This document shows positions 1 through 11,429 of a stretch of DNA of 64,000 nucleotides, piece after piece. The notes under the pieces are model-generated. The model saw only the letters and a program-made list of their open reading frames with translations, ran no database searches and was not told the origin of the DNA. Source of the stretch: Amborella trichopoda. Taxonomy: Eukaryota > Streptophyta > Magnoliopsida > Amborellales > Amborellaceae. Location of the stretch: assembly GCF_000471905.2 (NCBI RefSeq), contig NW_006498435.1, positions 3,473,208 to 3,537,207 on the forward strand, written 5' to 3'. Within the stretch, counting starts at the first letter, position 1. Each line of letters begins with the position of its first letter. The position numbers and the translations under genes are program-made.

Positions 1-2840
1 GTATGTAAAAAATACATTGATGTGTGTGTGAGAGTGTGTGTGACGTCTGTATTTATGCAGTGCACTAATCTTAGATTTTTATATACATTTTTTATATGAT
101 CATATATACACATATTATTGGTTTATTTAGTTATTAACGTATATGTACACTGATTTATATATTACAAATTCACACTCACACTCACACTCACTCTCACACA
201 CTCACACTCACATCACACTCACAATAGCACTCACATTTACAGATGCACATATATGTGTGTTGTATATAAACGATATGTATATACTGATATGTTTATTCAT
301 GTATGTACATGCACCCTTACGCACTGATAAGTGCATATATACTGTGCATGTATACACTAATATCTGCTTTCTATATATATTAACATATATGACCTTATAA
401 ACATTAATTAGCAGTTTATATATATATATATATACAGTTGTAGATATAAGATATATATTGATATGTTAATGTATATATATATATGTATACACTTCATATC
501 AGTTATATATACATTGATATGCGCACGCACATGCATCCTTACATATTGGTAGTGCATACATACATTTCTATATAGACTGATATATATGACCATATAGACA
601 CTTATTATCAGTTTATGTTGTTATTAGCGTATATAAGCGTACATACAGTTTATACAGTTATTAGCGTATATGCACACTCGTATGCATATGTATATATACA
701 TTCATGTATAAAACCATGATATACTTATTATCAGTGATATATACAGTTAGTAGCACAATTTCTGTACATGTTGATCTATAGCAACATATGCCATTATTTT
801 CAATGTATATATATACTAATGCATATAACCATACAGTACATAAGTTATCAGCTATATATACATTTGTTAATGTATATAAAATACATTGATGTGTGTGTGT
901 GAGTGTGTGTGATGTCTGTATTTATGTAGTGCACTAATCTATATATTTTTATATACATTGATCTATATGATCCTATATAAACTTATTATCAGTTTATACG
1001 GTTATTAACGTATATGTACACTGATTTATATACTACACATACATACACTCACACTTGCACTCAAACACACACTCACACTCACACATTCACTGATATATGT
1101 ACTACACATATATGCGTATGTATGTATAATATGTATATACTGATATGTTTATGCATGTATGTGACAGTCAGTTGCTATTAGTTATATATAATGTGTATGT
1201 ATACACAGTACATGCACCATTACGCATTGATAAGTGTATATATATTGTGTATATTTGCACTAATACAAGCATTCTATATACGTTGATATATATGACCATA
1301 TCAACACATATTAGCAATTTATGTATATAGATATATATGCAGTGTGTTTATATATCAATCAGTGTATATAGAAATATATGTATACACTACCAATGCATAA
1401 GGGTGCATGTGTGTGTGCATATCAATGTATATATAACAGATAGCAGGTATATACATACACACATAAACATATCAGTATATACAAATCTTAGATATTACAC
1501 ACTGTATATATCTATATAAACTGCTAATTAGTCACTCTATAGTCATATATATCAGTGTATATAGAATGCATGATATTAGTGTACAGATACACATTATATA
1601 TGCACTTATCAACGCGTAAGCGTACATGTGCCAGCTCATATCAGTGTATATAACATTGACTATTATATATAACTGATAACAAGCAAGTTTATACATACAC
1701 GCATAAACATATCAGTGTATACATGTCGTATATATACATAAAATAGTATATGAGCATATGTGTATATGCGTGTATGTGTAGTATATAAATCACTGTACAT
1801 ATACACTAGTAGCTGTATAAATTGATAATACGTATTTATATGATCATGTTATATTAATGTATATAGAAATGTATATATTAGTGCACTGTATATATGCAGT
1901 TATGAACTTTACACATAGACACATATCAGTATATACACATCGTATATATACAAACATCACATACATATATCAATGTATTTTTGATACACTAATAAATATA
2001 TAAACAATTTATATATATACACTTAAAACAGTGGTATGTATTGCTATACATCATTATGTACAGAAATTGTTTTAATAACTGTATCTATCACTGATAATAA
2101 GTATATACATAGTCTTATATATTAGTATATATGTAATTATAGATATGCATATGAGTGTGCGTATATACATATCCGTGTACATAAACGTTAATAACTGTAT
2201 AAATTGATAATAAGTGTCTATATAGTCATATATATCATTGTATATAGAAATGTACGTATGAACTTTTCAATACATAAGAGTGCATGTGTGTCCGCATATT
2301 AATGTACATAAACATATCAGTATATATATATCGTATATATAAACACTGTATATATATTTTAAACTGCTAATAAGTATCTATATAGTGATATATATCAATA
2401 CACATAGAATGCATGTGATAGTGTATAGATACATGCATACACAGTATATATGCACTTATCAATGCGTAAGGGTGCATCTATGTACACATATTAGTGTGTA
2501 TATACAACGTACAGCAAGAAGTGTATGCATACAAGCATAAACATATCGTATATATACACATCAGTCCAAACACAACACGCATATATATATATAGTATATA
2601 TATATGTATGGGTGTATGTAGTATATAAATCAGTATACATATACGCTAAAAACTATATAAGCTGGTTATAAGTATATATATGGTCATATACATTAATATA
2701 TATACACTTACTATCAGTTATATATGAGCTAATATGCACACGCATATGCACCCTTATGCATTGATAAGTTCATATATATATTTCTATACACAGTGAGTTA
2801 TATTGCCATATAGACACTTATTATCAGTTTATACATCAAG
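1..2840. repeat. TA/TG-rich long-period repeat with direct and inverted copies
   Basis: Low-complexity but structured DNA. The block at about 8-345 (TG-rich run, the phrase GCAGTGCACTAATCT, then CACACTCACAC runs, then GCACCCTTACGCACTGATAAG) recurs at about 876-1240, an offset near 868 bases. Reverse-complement versions of the same phrases (TGCACTTATCAACGCGTAAG near 1597, TGCACTTATCAATGCGTAAG near 2453, and ATACATATACAC-type strings near 1790 and 2635) follow. A direct-orientation piece returns at about 2700-2840. Small ORFs here are simply translations of CA/TA repeats. No transposase or RNA gene was recognised. It could be a satellite-like array or the arms of a large fold-back element. Confidence 0.75.
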
Positions 2841-3586
2841 CGTGGACCTGGACTGGATCAAATATGAGCTAGAAAAGAGCCTTCGGCTCGGACCAAGAGG
2901 GGGCCTAGGTTCAGACCAAGGTGAAACCTGGTTTGAACCTGGGCTAAACTGGGTATAAGCCTGAACTTGGACCTAGAGGCTCCAGCTCGGACCAAAAGCA
3001 GGTCCAGACTAGAATCTAAGATTAACTGATCAGAAATAGGCAAGCAAGCACATGAAAATGTTTGACCTAGTCTGATTATGATATAGGTCCCCACATAGGT
3101 CCTAGCGTCATGTTATAGGATGTTCACCAGGTCCTACTATACGCGAAGTTGCTTTGATGCAAAGGATTATGGAGGGGCGCTCACAGTTAAAGTTACGCAA
3201 ATCCCAATCACCTCGGCTCTCATTGCTAGGTTCCCCTCACCCCGTTAACGTGGATTTTGGGGGTTTTCGAAATATTTGTTTATTGGGAATTCCCAGTTCG
3301 ATGTGTGCTGGAGTGTGTAAAAAAGCACACAATCAAAAATAAATTCAAGCACACAATGCACACAAAACAAGAAAGAAAAATAAGCAAGTGTTCGGCACTG
3401 ATCGTGCCTAGCGAGGCGTGCTTCGAGGTGAAAATAGCTCGAAGCACAGTATAGATGGAGGGGTAAGAAACCCCTAAGAAGGTAACGTAAGAAAAATGAG
3501 ACCAGGCACAGTCCGTGCTAAGTCGAGCGTGACCTAAGTCGAGGGTGGCTCGAACAGGATACCGTTCAGGGAGGGTGCAAGCAGCC

Positions 3587-3589
<3 letters not shown>
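2841..3589. other. Unassigned non-coding stretch
   Basis: This stretch is less AT-rich than its neighbours and has imperfect short repeats around GGACC and GGTTC (2850-3010). I see no protein domain, tRNA or terminal repeat. It may belong to the damaged minus-strand retrotransposon to its right or be an older fragment. Confidence 0.4.

Positions 3590-3622
<33 letters not shown>
3590..3622. repeat. (AT)n microsatellite
   Basis: An uninterrupted alternating AT/TA run of about 33 bases, followed by A/T-rich sequence. Similar short runs occur at about 49924-49950 and 62348-62375. Confidence 0.9.
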
Positions 3623-3626
<4 letters not shown>

Positions 3627-4429
3627 AAAAAATTTATCTTTTTTAACTTTGATAAATCACAATTAAACTAAGCATGGTGAAATCAGGGAAAACATGACTT
3701 AGATGAAAAATGACAAACTGAAATAAAATCAGATAGTCAGAACAAACCAGACCTATCTGAGGCAAAATATTTTTTTTATTGTTTTTAGAAAACTTATTTT
3801 GAGCAAAAATTTGGTGAACAAGCATCCCAAAGGCTCTGGAACAGCTCTGTGGGGTCTCAGAAGTTTTCTGGGGCCTTTTCAGGTGGGCAACACGGGTGGT
3901 GACGCCTTTGCAGGGTGGGCGGCACTGTTAGTGTCACCCAAAAAAATAAAATTTATTTTATTTTATATTTTTTTCTTGTCCAAATTAATTAAATACAACT
4001 ATGCTAAACTTGGAATAAGTGGGAAAAAATATATTTTTGATGAAATAAATTAAAAAAGAGTAAACAGACAAAAAACAAATAGGACAGATCTGTATCGAGT
4101 AAAATATTGTTTCGGTATTTTTAAAAAAAAAAAATTTCTCTGAAAGTTTTTTAAAAGTCATAAAAAGGGCTCTAGCACATATTTTCTAAGTTTCAGAAAA
4201 TTTTGAAACTTTCAAATTTTGGGCGACATGGGGAGTGTCGCGTTGGATCTAGGCGGCACTGGTGGTTTTGCCCAGAAGACACGTCTGGTGTCACCCAAAA
4301 AAATCAGGGTTTCGCAGCACCAAAATCCTAGATCCTGGTTACTACTGACATCTGGGACCTTTTGTGACTGAAAACAGTGAAAAATGATGAATAAAAATTG
4401 CATTTTGGCGCTTGGATCAAGCTCGAAAC
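3623..4429 (-). mobile_element. Probable internal leader of a decayed minus-strand LTR retrotransposon
   Basis: Non-coding AT-rich DNA lying directly inside the degenerate primer-binding site at 4430-4447, so read on the minus strand it is where leader sequence would be. It carries several copies of a GGGCGACA...TGTCACCC motif (near 3917, 4221 and 4281) that also occurs in the adjacent LTR. No gag could be read. The left limit is arbitrary and no 3' LTR was found, so the element is truncated. Confidence 0.45.
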
Positions 4430-4447
4430 GCCCCACGGTGGGTGTCA
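4430..4447 (-). promoter_or_regulatory. Degenerate tRNA-Lys primer-binding site
   Basis: The plus strand reads GCCCCACGGTGGGTGTCA, which differs at two C-to-T positions from the 3' end of plant tRNA-Lys (GCCCCACGGTGGGCGCCA, from memory). On the minus strand it sits just inside the LTR starting at 4451, as a PBS should. The same site is unmutated at 50534-50553. Confidence 0.75.
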
Positions 4448-4450
4448 AAC

Positions 4451-5702
4451 TGTTTATGATGAAAATAAAAAAGATCTTCTGATGAAGATCTATCGATTTT
4501 AACACATTAAACTAAATTAAAATGCAAGAAATAAAATGGTAAAGAAAGTGGGACAAATAGAATTCAGATCTTAGGCCAGATCTGCCCGGAAACGAGCATA
4601 TCTGCTCTTAGATCTGTGGCAGAGCCAACATGATCCAGAGCATCTAAAACACGATTTTAAAGTGAATAAGTTGATCAAAATGAAATTAAAATAGTAAATA
4701 AGAATAAAAGAAGAAGAAAGGAAAAGGATACCAAACCGAGCCAAATGGCCTGGGACTCCCAAGCATTCTAAGGCTCACTCGTATCAGAACCGATCCTCTT
4801 TTATCTCTCTGATCCAGATATTAGCTGAAAAATATTGATTGAGTAGGGTGGTTGTTCCTTGAAAATGGCTTATAACTAGGGTTCTCAGGCTTAAGTTAGA
4901 TAGGGTTTTTCTCTCTGAGTTTTTCTCTCAGATCTCTATCTCCTGCAACACTCTAGTTTTTCATCTCTATCCCAGATGTTCTCTCTCTCCTAGGGTTTCT
5001 ATCTTTATCCTTCGTCTCCTCATGTCTGTCCCCTCGAAATGGTCCCAAAAAGATATTAAAAAGGGGTCCAAATTTGTTGGGGAGGATAAACTCACATAAA
5101 AAACTAATCCCTGGTCAAAACATCCACCTTTTGAGGATCACAGATTTGGGCGACACACCTAGTGTCTCCTAAAAAGGTAAAAAGAAAAACATCCAAAACC
5201 TTAAAATTTCATTTCAGGGAAAAATGGTTTGGGTGACAGGACCGTGTCACCCAATTCAAACTTGGTCAAAGTTCATTTTTTTTTTTTACTTTGAGTGCAT
5301 TTCCCATTCTCTTCTGAAGCTACTAGAAAAAATTTAGGTGAAAACGGATTTTTTTACTGTTTTAGACATTTACTATGGGCGACACAGCTAGTGTCATCCA
5401 ACTCAAATATTGTCCACATTTCCGTTTTTCACTTTGAGTGTTTTCCTTAGCCTCTTATAAAGTTGTTAGAGAAAATTTGGATCAAATCGGATTTATTTAC
5501 TATTTTTAATGATTTTTGGGTAAAACAAGGCGTTTACAAAAATCTTGGTCAAAACAAGGTTCTGCAGGTTTCCGGGCAGGTAGACTGGTTCTGGGTCATA
5601 AGATAGGTTGTGTGAACTACGGATTTTGGGTTTACTAGGATAATGTGGTTCTAAGGGTTCAGAAACCGTAGAATTTGCCAATTTGAAAATGTGGTGTCTA
5701 CA
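4451..5702 (-). mobile_element. LTR of a minus-strand Tat-like retrotransposon
   Basis: About 1252 bases. On the minus strand it begins TGTAGACACCACA (5702) and ends ...AAACA (4451), giving TG...CA termini, with a tRNA-Lys-like PBS three bases beyond the inner end. The inner end, TGTTTATGATGA, resembles that of the LTR at 42541, so the two families are probably related. It abuts the middle of a plus-strand gag reading frame at 5703, suggesting insertion into that element. No partner LTR and no target-site duplication could be found because the left side is truncated. Confidence 0.65.
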
Positions 5703-6572
5703 CTTCTCAACCTGACTCAAGATCCCGATGAGCCTATGGACCAATTCATATCAAGATGGAGGAATTTGGCTGCTCACCATCCCAATCCTATGCTTAAGAA
5801 GGAAGCAGTCTAAACTTGTGTGCGCAACATCGAGGCCTCTTATCCAAGTTCCATGTTAGAGCTGATCTCTAAATCAGTCCGCGTAGAAAGTCTATCACGC
5901 CACCACAACGAGTCACAACAACATCTTGCAAGCTCTGGAAACAACCGGGGCAATGGTAGCTCTCGAAACAACACACGGGGCAGCCAACGGAAAGGAATAA
6001 TCAATGCAACCATCACGATCACTGATCCAAAGAAGGCTCCCTCCCAAACTTTGGACCTCTCCAAAGGGGTGAGCACAGCAAAGACAATGCCTCAGGTACG
6101 CAAGCAACAACAGCTATACAATCGAGTACCCCCGTCGACGAATCTTAATCGAGATGATTATTTCACCAGGCATAGGAACAAGGTCTACCCCTTTGAGAAG
6201 GAATGGATCCCTTCACTGTTCTGGTTATTATTGGAACATAATATGATTCAGCTTCCAGAAACCAAGTTCCTTGAGCAAGCTGGCATTGACACTCACGTGA
6301 ATTATTGTGCTTATCATAGAAGAATAAATCATCCCACATATGATCACTACATGCTAAAAGATATTATCGAGGCCCTGATCCAGAAGGGTCAAATAAAGCT
6401 CGAAAACTTAAAGAAGGCCTTCGCGGCAGCAGAAGCCTCGCATGCAGAAACCATCCAGGAAGAAGACGAAGCCGCTGGTATCCTTCACACCTTCTTCGTT
6501 ATAATGCTTCATGAAGGGATAATCACCTTGTTTAGGGGACTGAGGACCATTGGTGCCCGTATCACCAGATAA
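5703..6572 (+). pseudogene. gag: Ty3/gypsy Tat-type gag fragment
   Basis: Gag is the structural protein of the retrotransposon particle. The frame is open from the LTR junction at 5703 and reads PDEPMDQFISRWRNLA and KKEAV, typical of plant Tat-type gag. A single in-frame TAA (5811-5813) follows, then the frame runs to 6570 through CVRNIEASYP and an Arg/Asn/Ser-rich basic segment. Near the end CAYHRRINHPTYDH matches the Cys/His motif at the C-terminus of Tat gag, followed by LKDIIEALIQKGQI. The N-terminal half is missing because the minus-strand LTR interrupts it. I treat the long open part (5820-6572) as a pseudogene, since its first Met is internal to the family domain. Confidence 0.75.
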
Positions 6573-7905
6573 GAGGTCATTATCTATGGGAATGCACCAG
6601 TTTCCATGAGATATTCGCAAAGAAAATGCAAGAATGTCAGGAGTTTTACGATGTTCCAGTAAGTGATCCCCAAGCCACTGTTCCATCAGTGCAAGAGGAG
6701 GACGACCCATCACAGACCTTCCTAACAATGATTTGGACTCTGTTGAACCCTTGACTACCCATCCATGGATAGTCCACCACGGGAGAAGCAGACTCAAGTC
6801 CATGAGGCGAGAAGCAGTTCACCAATCTAAGGCTGTTCACAAGCCTAGCGAGATGAATCAAACACCACCTCAGAAAACCAGAAGGAGACGGGCACCAAGG
6901 GATCCTTGTCGGAGAAACAAGATGATTCAACTGTCAGTTGAGCAAGAATTTCTCAGGCCCTTTCCCCCACTGCCAACCTTACTGGATTTTATCCCTAGCA
7001 CGATCCTCCTTCCTTCTTATCAAGAGGACGTCCTTGTGCCACCTTCCACTCAGAGCACGTCCAATGAGGGTGACAACGTTAAAAGAACTCCCCAACGGTC
7101 TAAGCAAAGGAAAGACCTAAAAGATTCCCTGCACATGTCCAACCTTGGTGATGACGTAAAAAGCTGCCTATATCGATCCAATGAGGGGAACGACCTTAAA
7201 AGTCCCCCACTTTCTGACCTTTCTCCTTCCACTTCTCATCTCTCTTCTCTTATGTCTCCCACAGGTACATCCTTGAAATGTCCGGACATTGAGGCTCTCG
7301 ACAGAGAATTTGAAGGGATCAACATAAGCAAGATGTAATGGAAATGATTGAGAAAGACCCTGACACAGGCAGCAAAATTCCCAATAGTTGCTGATGCCCT
7401 GGTAGCCAAAGACAAGGCAGAGCCACCTTCTTCAAAGAAGCACAAAAAGTCGAAGCCAGAGAAACCCCATTGACTCCCTGAGCTTGACTTTGAGCAGAGA
7501 TTGAGAGAATCAAGAGGGCAAAGCTTCTACTCTCAAGAAACTTGCCACATGGCACAAGTCTACGAAGTACCAACCAGCGCGGGGCAAACACTGCAGACAC
7601 TTGTTCAAAGACCGTGTGATTCGTAGACATTTCTTGCGCCACAATCATTCAATCTCAAATTCCCAATAATCTCCAAGTCGAACTCCTACAGCCTAAGAAA
7701 CAATCTTCATTTACATAAGATCCTTCCATTCCTCAATCTGGGGAAGGTGAAGAAATTATGATCCACCCTAGACCTCTATCAGAGGCGAAGATGTCAGGAT
7801 CATGGGTCTCTGCACTCTAGGTAGATCAAAAGACCTCTGAAACAATGATGAAGAGTTGCAGGGGGCCCCAATAGAGTGGGAAGAAGGCGATCAAGCCACA
7901 GTAGA
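6573..7905 (+). pseudogene. Degenerate gag-pol linker of the Tat-type element
   Basis: Between gag and reverse transcriptase. An open stretch at 6733-7338 (201 codons) is hydrophilic, rich in Ser, Pro, Lys and Arg, and holds three imperfect repeats of about 20 residues (SNEGDNVKRTPQRS, SNLGDDVKSCLYRS, SNEGNDLKSPPLS). No clear aspartic protease D-T/S-G motif was found. The rest is broken by stops. Its position between gag and RT on the same strand suggests it belongs to the same element, but its function is unknown. Confidence 0.45.
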
Positions 7906-8600
7906 CAAGCTCGTGGAAATAAATCTTGGAGACAAAGCTAACTCCATGCCCACTTTTATTTCAGTGAATCTGTCTCTGGAAGAGAAAGAAGATTTCACTA
8001 CTGTCTTACGAGAAAACTGAGACATCTTTGCATTACATTACCAATGGATGCCTGGTTTAGACCTCAAGTCATCGTTCACCATCTCGGCATTGATCCAACT
8101 GTCAAACCTGCCAAGCAGAAGTCAAGAAGGTTCAGGTCTGACCTTGAAATGCAGATAGATGCTGAAGTTACCAAACTCAGACAAGCAGGCTTCATTCATC
8201 AAGTCAAGTACCCGAAATGGCTAGCAAATGTTGTTTTAGTCAAGAAGAAGAATGGCCAAATCATGGTTTGTATTGACTTCTGTGACCTCAATATCGCTTG
8301 TCCTAAGGATGACTTTCCGTTGCCATTCACCGATATGCTCATCGACTCTAAGGCCCACTGCCATTTCTTTTCCTTCATGGATGGATACTCTGGGTATAAT
8401 CAGATTCGGATGGCACCCCACGATGAGGAGGCCACTGCATTCTTAACTCCAAAAGGGGTCTTCTGTTACACAATGATGCCTTTTAGATTAAAGAATGTTG
8501 GTGCCACATACTAGAGAGCAATGACGATCATATTCAAAGACATGATGGACAAAGAGGTGGAGTATTATGTAGATGACTTGGTGGTAAAATCTGAAGAGAA
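7906..8600 (+). pseudogene. pol: Ty3/gypsy reverse transcriptase, Tat type
   Basis: RNA-templated DNA polymerase domain. Upstream residues DKLVEINLGDKA and MPGLDL (frame 1) are the usual Tat lead-in. After a frameshift near 8055 the frame 8044-8511 gives VHHLGIDPTVKPAKQKSRRF, VVLVKKKNGQIMVCIDFCDL, SFMDGYSGYNQIRMAP and FCYTMMPFRLKNVGATY. The stop at 8512 replaces the usual Gln, and beyond it the catalytic motif YYVDDLVVKS is intact (about 8560-8590). It is defective through one frameshift and one stop but keeps the catalytic aspartates. Confidence 0.85.
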
Positions 8601-9170
8601 GGATTATTTAAGCGGTTACGCCTTCATCAACTTAAAATGAATTCACTAAAATGTGCTTTTGACGTGCATTCAGGAAAATTCTTGGGGTTCATTATCAGAC
8701 ATCGAGGGCTTGAAGTAGAGCCAGTCAAGATCAAGGTGATCCAAGAAATGCCGTCGCCAACTACACTGCGAGAACTGAACTCTCTTCAAGGAAAGCTAGC
8801 GCGCATTCACAGGTATATCTCAAACCTCTCAGGTCGTTATACACCTTTTACGCACCTGTTAAAGAAAGATACCCCATTCATTGGGGATGAAGCATGTCAA
8901 GTGCCCCTTGACGACATCAAGTAGTATTTGCTCAATCCTCCAATACTTTCTACACCAATGTTGGGAAGACCCCTCATCCTCTACGTGACTGCTCTAGACG
9001 AGTCGCTTGAGGCATTGTTGGCACAGAACAATGACGAGGGAAAAGAAACAGTACTATATTATCTCAGCTGCAGGATGCAAGGGGCCAAGAGGAATTATCC
9101 CCTATAGAAAAGATGTGTCTTGCTCTGATCTTCGCAGTACAAAAACTTTGGAAGCAAACCCACGAAAGAA
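8601..9170 (+). pseudogene. pol: RT connection and RNase H, Tat type
   Basis: Continues the pol gene. CAFDVHSGKFLGFIIRHRGL and KIKVIQEMPSPTTLRELNSL are the RT thumb/connection region (open 8637-8921). RNase H sequence follows: PLILYVTALDESLEALLAQ, then LYYLSCRMQGAKRNYPL, a stop, and MCLALIFAVQKLW. Family members continue into a second RNase H and integrase, but here recognisable pol ends near 9150. No integrase is found on this strand before unit A, so the element lost its 3' pol. Confidence 0.8.
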
Positions 9171-9579
9171 TTGCTCTCCAAGAAGAAGAAAACCCACCAA
9201 AGAATCACCCTCATCATGAAGAAGAAGCAAAACCACTTGGAGAGTCAGCTTCAATTCATCTGACGAGTGCCACCATAGGAGGACGGTTACAGGCCAAAAC
9301 AAGGACCCAACCATTTTTGAGTCAGCTTCAATTCATCTGACGAGTACACCAAAAATGCAAAGTAGACTTCTCTGATAAGGAACTAGCCTATGATGGAGAG
9401 CATACCTTGTTTACAGTATTCCCTTCCACAGAATAACATGGACTTCATTATTGTGCTAGAGCACTTGGCTTTCAACAAGCATCACAAGGCGGGCCTTACC
9501 ACTGATCACCACCCTTTGCCTACCCATGTCAGCACCATCGCCAAGCGCAGCAATTCCCGCATGTAACTTACTGTCACAT
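9171..9579 (+). other. Unassigned sequence after the broken pol gene
   Basis: No known domain. A 27-base string starting GAGTCAGCTTCAATTC occurs twice (9242-9268 and 9319-9345), 77 bases apart, a local tandem duplication. Beyond this the sequence grades into the CG-richer unit A. Confidence 0.5.
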
Positions 9580-9639
9580 TCGAGCAGCACTGTGCACGTC
9601 ATCACGTGCCACATGGGCTGATGAGTGCCGTCTGAAGTC

Positions 9640-9830
9640 AGTGCCGATTGTTTCCTCCAAAGACTAGCACCGGCTATGCTCTCAACTCCTAGCGCCGGTT
9701 GCCTTTCTTGATGATCAAGGCCGATCGTGTCAGTGCCGTTATACTTCTAACCATAAGTGCCGGTTGTTTCAGCACCGGCTGTGTCAGTGCCGGCTGTGTC
9801 AGCACCGGCTGTGCTTCTGTTAACGTTGGC
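9640..9830 (+). repeat. Unit A motif array 1 (CACCGGCTGTGT)
   Basis: Repeated AGCACCGGCTGTGT / AGTGCCGGCTGTGT phrases at irregular 15-40 base spacing. The same core returns at 10700-11010 and 16308-16790 within unit A. Confidence 0.75.
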
Positions 9831-10429
9831 TACCTGTCCTAAATCAGTGATGGCCATGTGCTTCACCACAGTTGTTCACCTCCCAATGACTCCTTGTTTT
9901 CCACGTCTCTTCACCTCCCAAGACTCCTCATTTTCAAGCCCTAAATCCCTACACCTCCCCAACTGTTGCACAATTTCCAAGTGCAATTGTTCGCCTTCCC
10001 TGCGACGGTTCGTTCCCTGTCTTTTTGGCTTCATGTTGGAACTTCTCTTCCCTATCAAAAAACCTCTGCAATGCCACCAAAGACACCGAGAAACCATCTA
10101 AGCCCTCGGAAAAACTCCCAAAGCACCCGGAAATGCCCACTGCTCCACTTCCCGCCTCTCCAATCCGAAAAATCACGGCCGGAGCTCTTTTGGGAAAACT
10201 CCCCAGAGAACTCTCTTTTCTCAATCCCTTCCTTCAACTTCACCAATCCTTGGCAAAATATTTTGCTAGGCTTGCTGAAGCATTCCCTGTAAGGCTTGCC
10301 GGAACACTTGATCTCTTGCCGGAATCCACCTGCTTGCCGAAGCTTCCGCCGAGAACCCTCTGCTCACTGTTAAAAACTTTTCATTTAAGCTTTTACCTTC
10401 GGTGAAAAGTGGGGAAAATGGGGTTTTAC

Positions 10430-10440
10430 CCCCTTATATA
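10430..10440 (-). promoter_or_regulatory. TATA-like site on the minus strand of unit A
   Basis: The minus strand reads TATATAAGGGGGTAAAACCCC, followed downstream by a purine/pyrimidine-mixed leader. Unit B has GGTATAAAAGGGTAAAACG in the matching place, so the site is conserved between copies. No minus-strand protein of recognisable family follows. Confidence 0.4.
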
Positions 10441-10689
10441 GTCAACACTACCCTCAAACAGCCCTCACAAAATGGGAATCCCAGCCACGTCTAGGGAAAG
10501 CCAAATGACAATGAGCCGAGTTGGGCTTTGACCTGAGGCCTGAGGCAACTCTCATCGCCGCCTGTAAAATTCCAATAAATGGGCTGGACCGGGCTTTGAC
10601 CCAAGGCTTGGGTAAAGTTTCATTTTCCGCCTCATCAAATGCCATGCAACATAGACCAGGACCGGGTCGGGCTAGGGTCATGGCTCAAA

Positions 10690-11010
10690 TATCAATCCAT
10701 ACCCAATGTCTGCTACGCTGTCGAAGTGACCTAGCACTGACTATGTTTCAACAACCACAACGTTGGCTGTATGCTTGGCAACTAAGTGATGGCTGTGTTA
10801 AAAGCACGTGTCGTCTTCAGCGCCGACTGTGTTTTTAACAATCTAGCATTGGCTGTGTTTTTAGCAATCTAGTGTCGGCTTAGTGGTTAAGAAGCAGCGT
10901 TGGCTGTCCTCAGTGCCCGTTGCATTTTCGAAGACTCATTGCCGATTGAGCACTCACAATAAATAATGGTTGCTGACCCTAGCGTCAGCTATATTTTAAG
11001 CAGTCTAGGC
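10690..11010 (+). repeat. Unit A motif array 2 (CTAGCGCCGACTGTGTTTTT)
   Basis: Degenerate copies of CTAGC(G/A)(C/T)(C/T)G(A/G)CTGTGTTTTT separated by 20-40 bases (for example near 10838, 10845-10862 and 10868-10880). It matches array 3 at 16308-16790 rather than the corresponding array in unit B. Confidence 0.65.
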
Positions 11011-11429
11011 CGAAGCCGTGTGTGTCCTATCACTATCCCTAGTGAGGTTCCACCTTGACTTTGACCTATTGAACCTAGGTCGATCAAAATTAGGTCATGA
11101 CTTCTCATCCCCAGAAGGAGAACCATACTTGTACTATAGTATGTTATCCCCAGTGGAGTTAGGGTAATTTTTGCTATTGCAACCCCCAGTGGTGCCTTAC
11201 ACATATTTATTCTATCCTCAAGGATATAAAAGACCCACATTTGTCTCCTAATCCCCATTTAAGTTTGCTTATGTTCGCCGTCCCTTGTGGGGCCACCATC
11301 TCCATCTGAGCCCTTTGCCTATGAATGGCTTTAATCATTTTATCCCCAAGGCATCGGATTGCCATCCACAGACCTATTCCCCATGGAGCTCCACCTACAT
11401 GGCAACCCACACAATGGTCTAGATGCACG

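Noticed and set aside
143..400. His/Ser/Thr-rich small ORF
   Set aside because: Translation of CACACTCACA simple repeat.
4451..5702. 5' LTR of the plus-strand Tat gag-pol
   Set aside because: The PBS is on the other strand at the opposite end, and gag begins mid-domain at the LTR edge with no leader.
9949..10224. Minus-strand ORF downstream of the unit A TATA-like site as a real gene
   Set aside because: Not conserved as a reading frame in unit B and no domain; several frames on both strands are open here.
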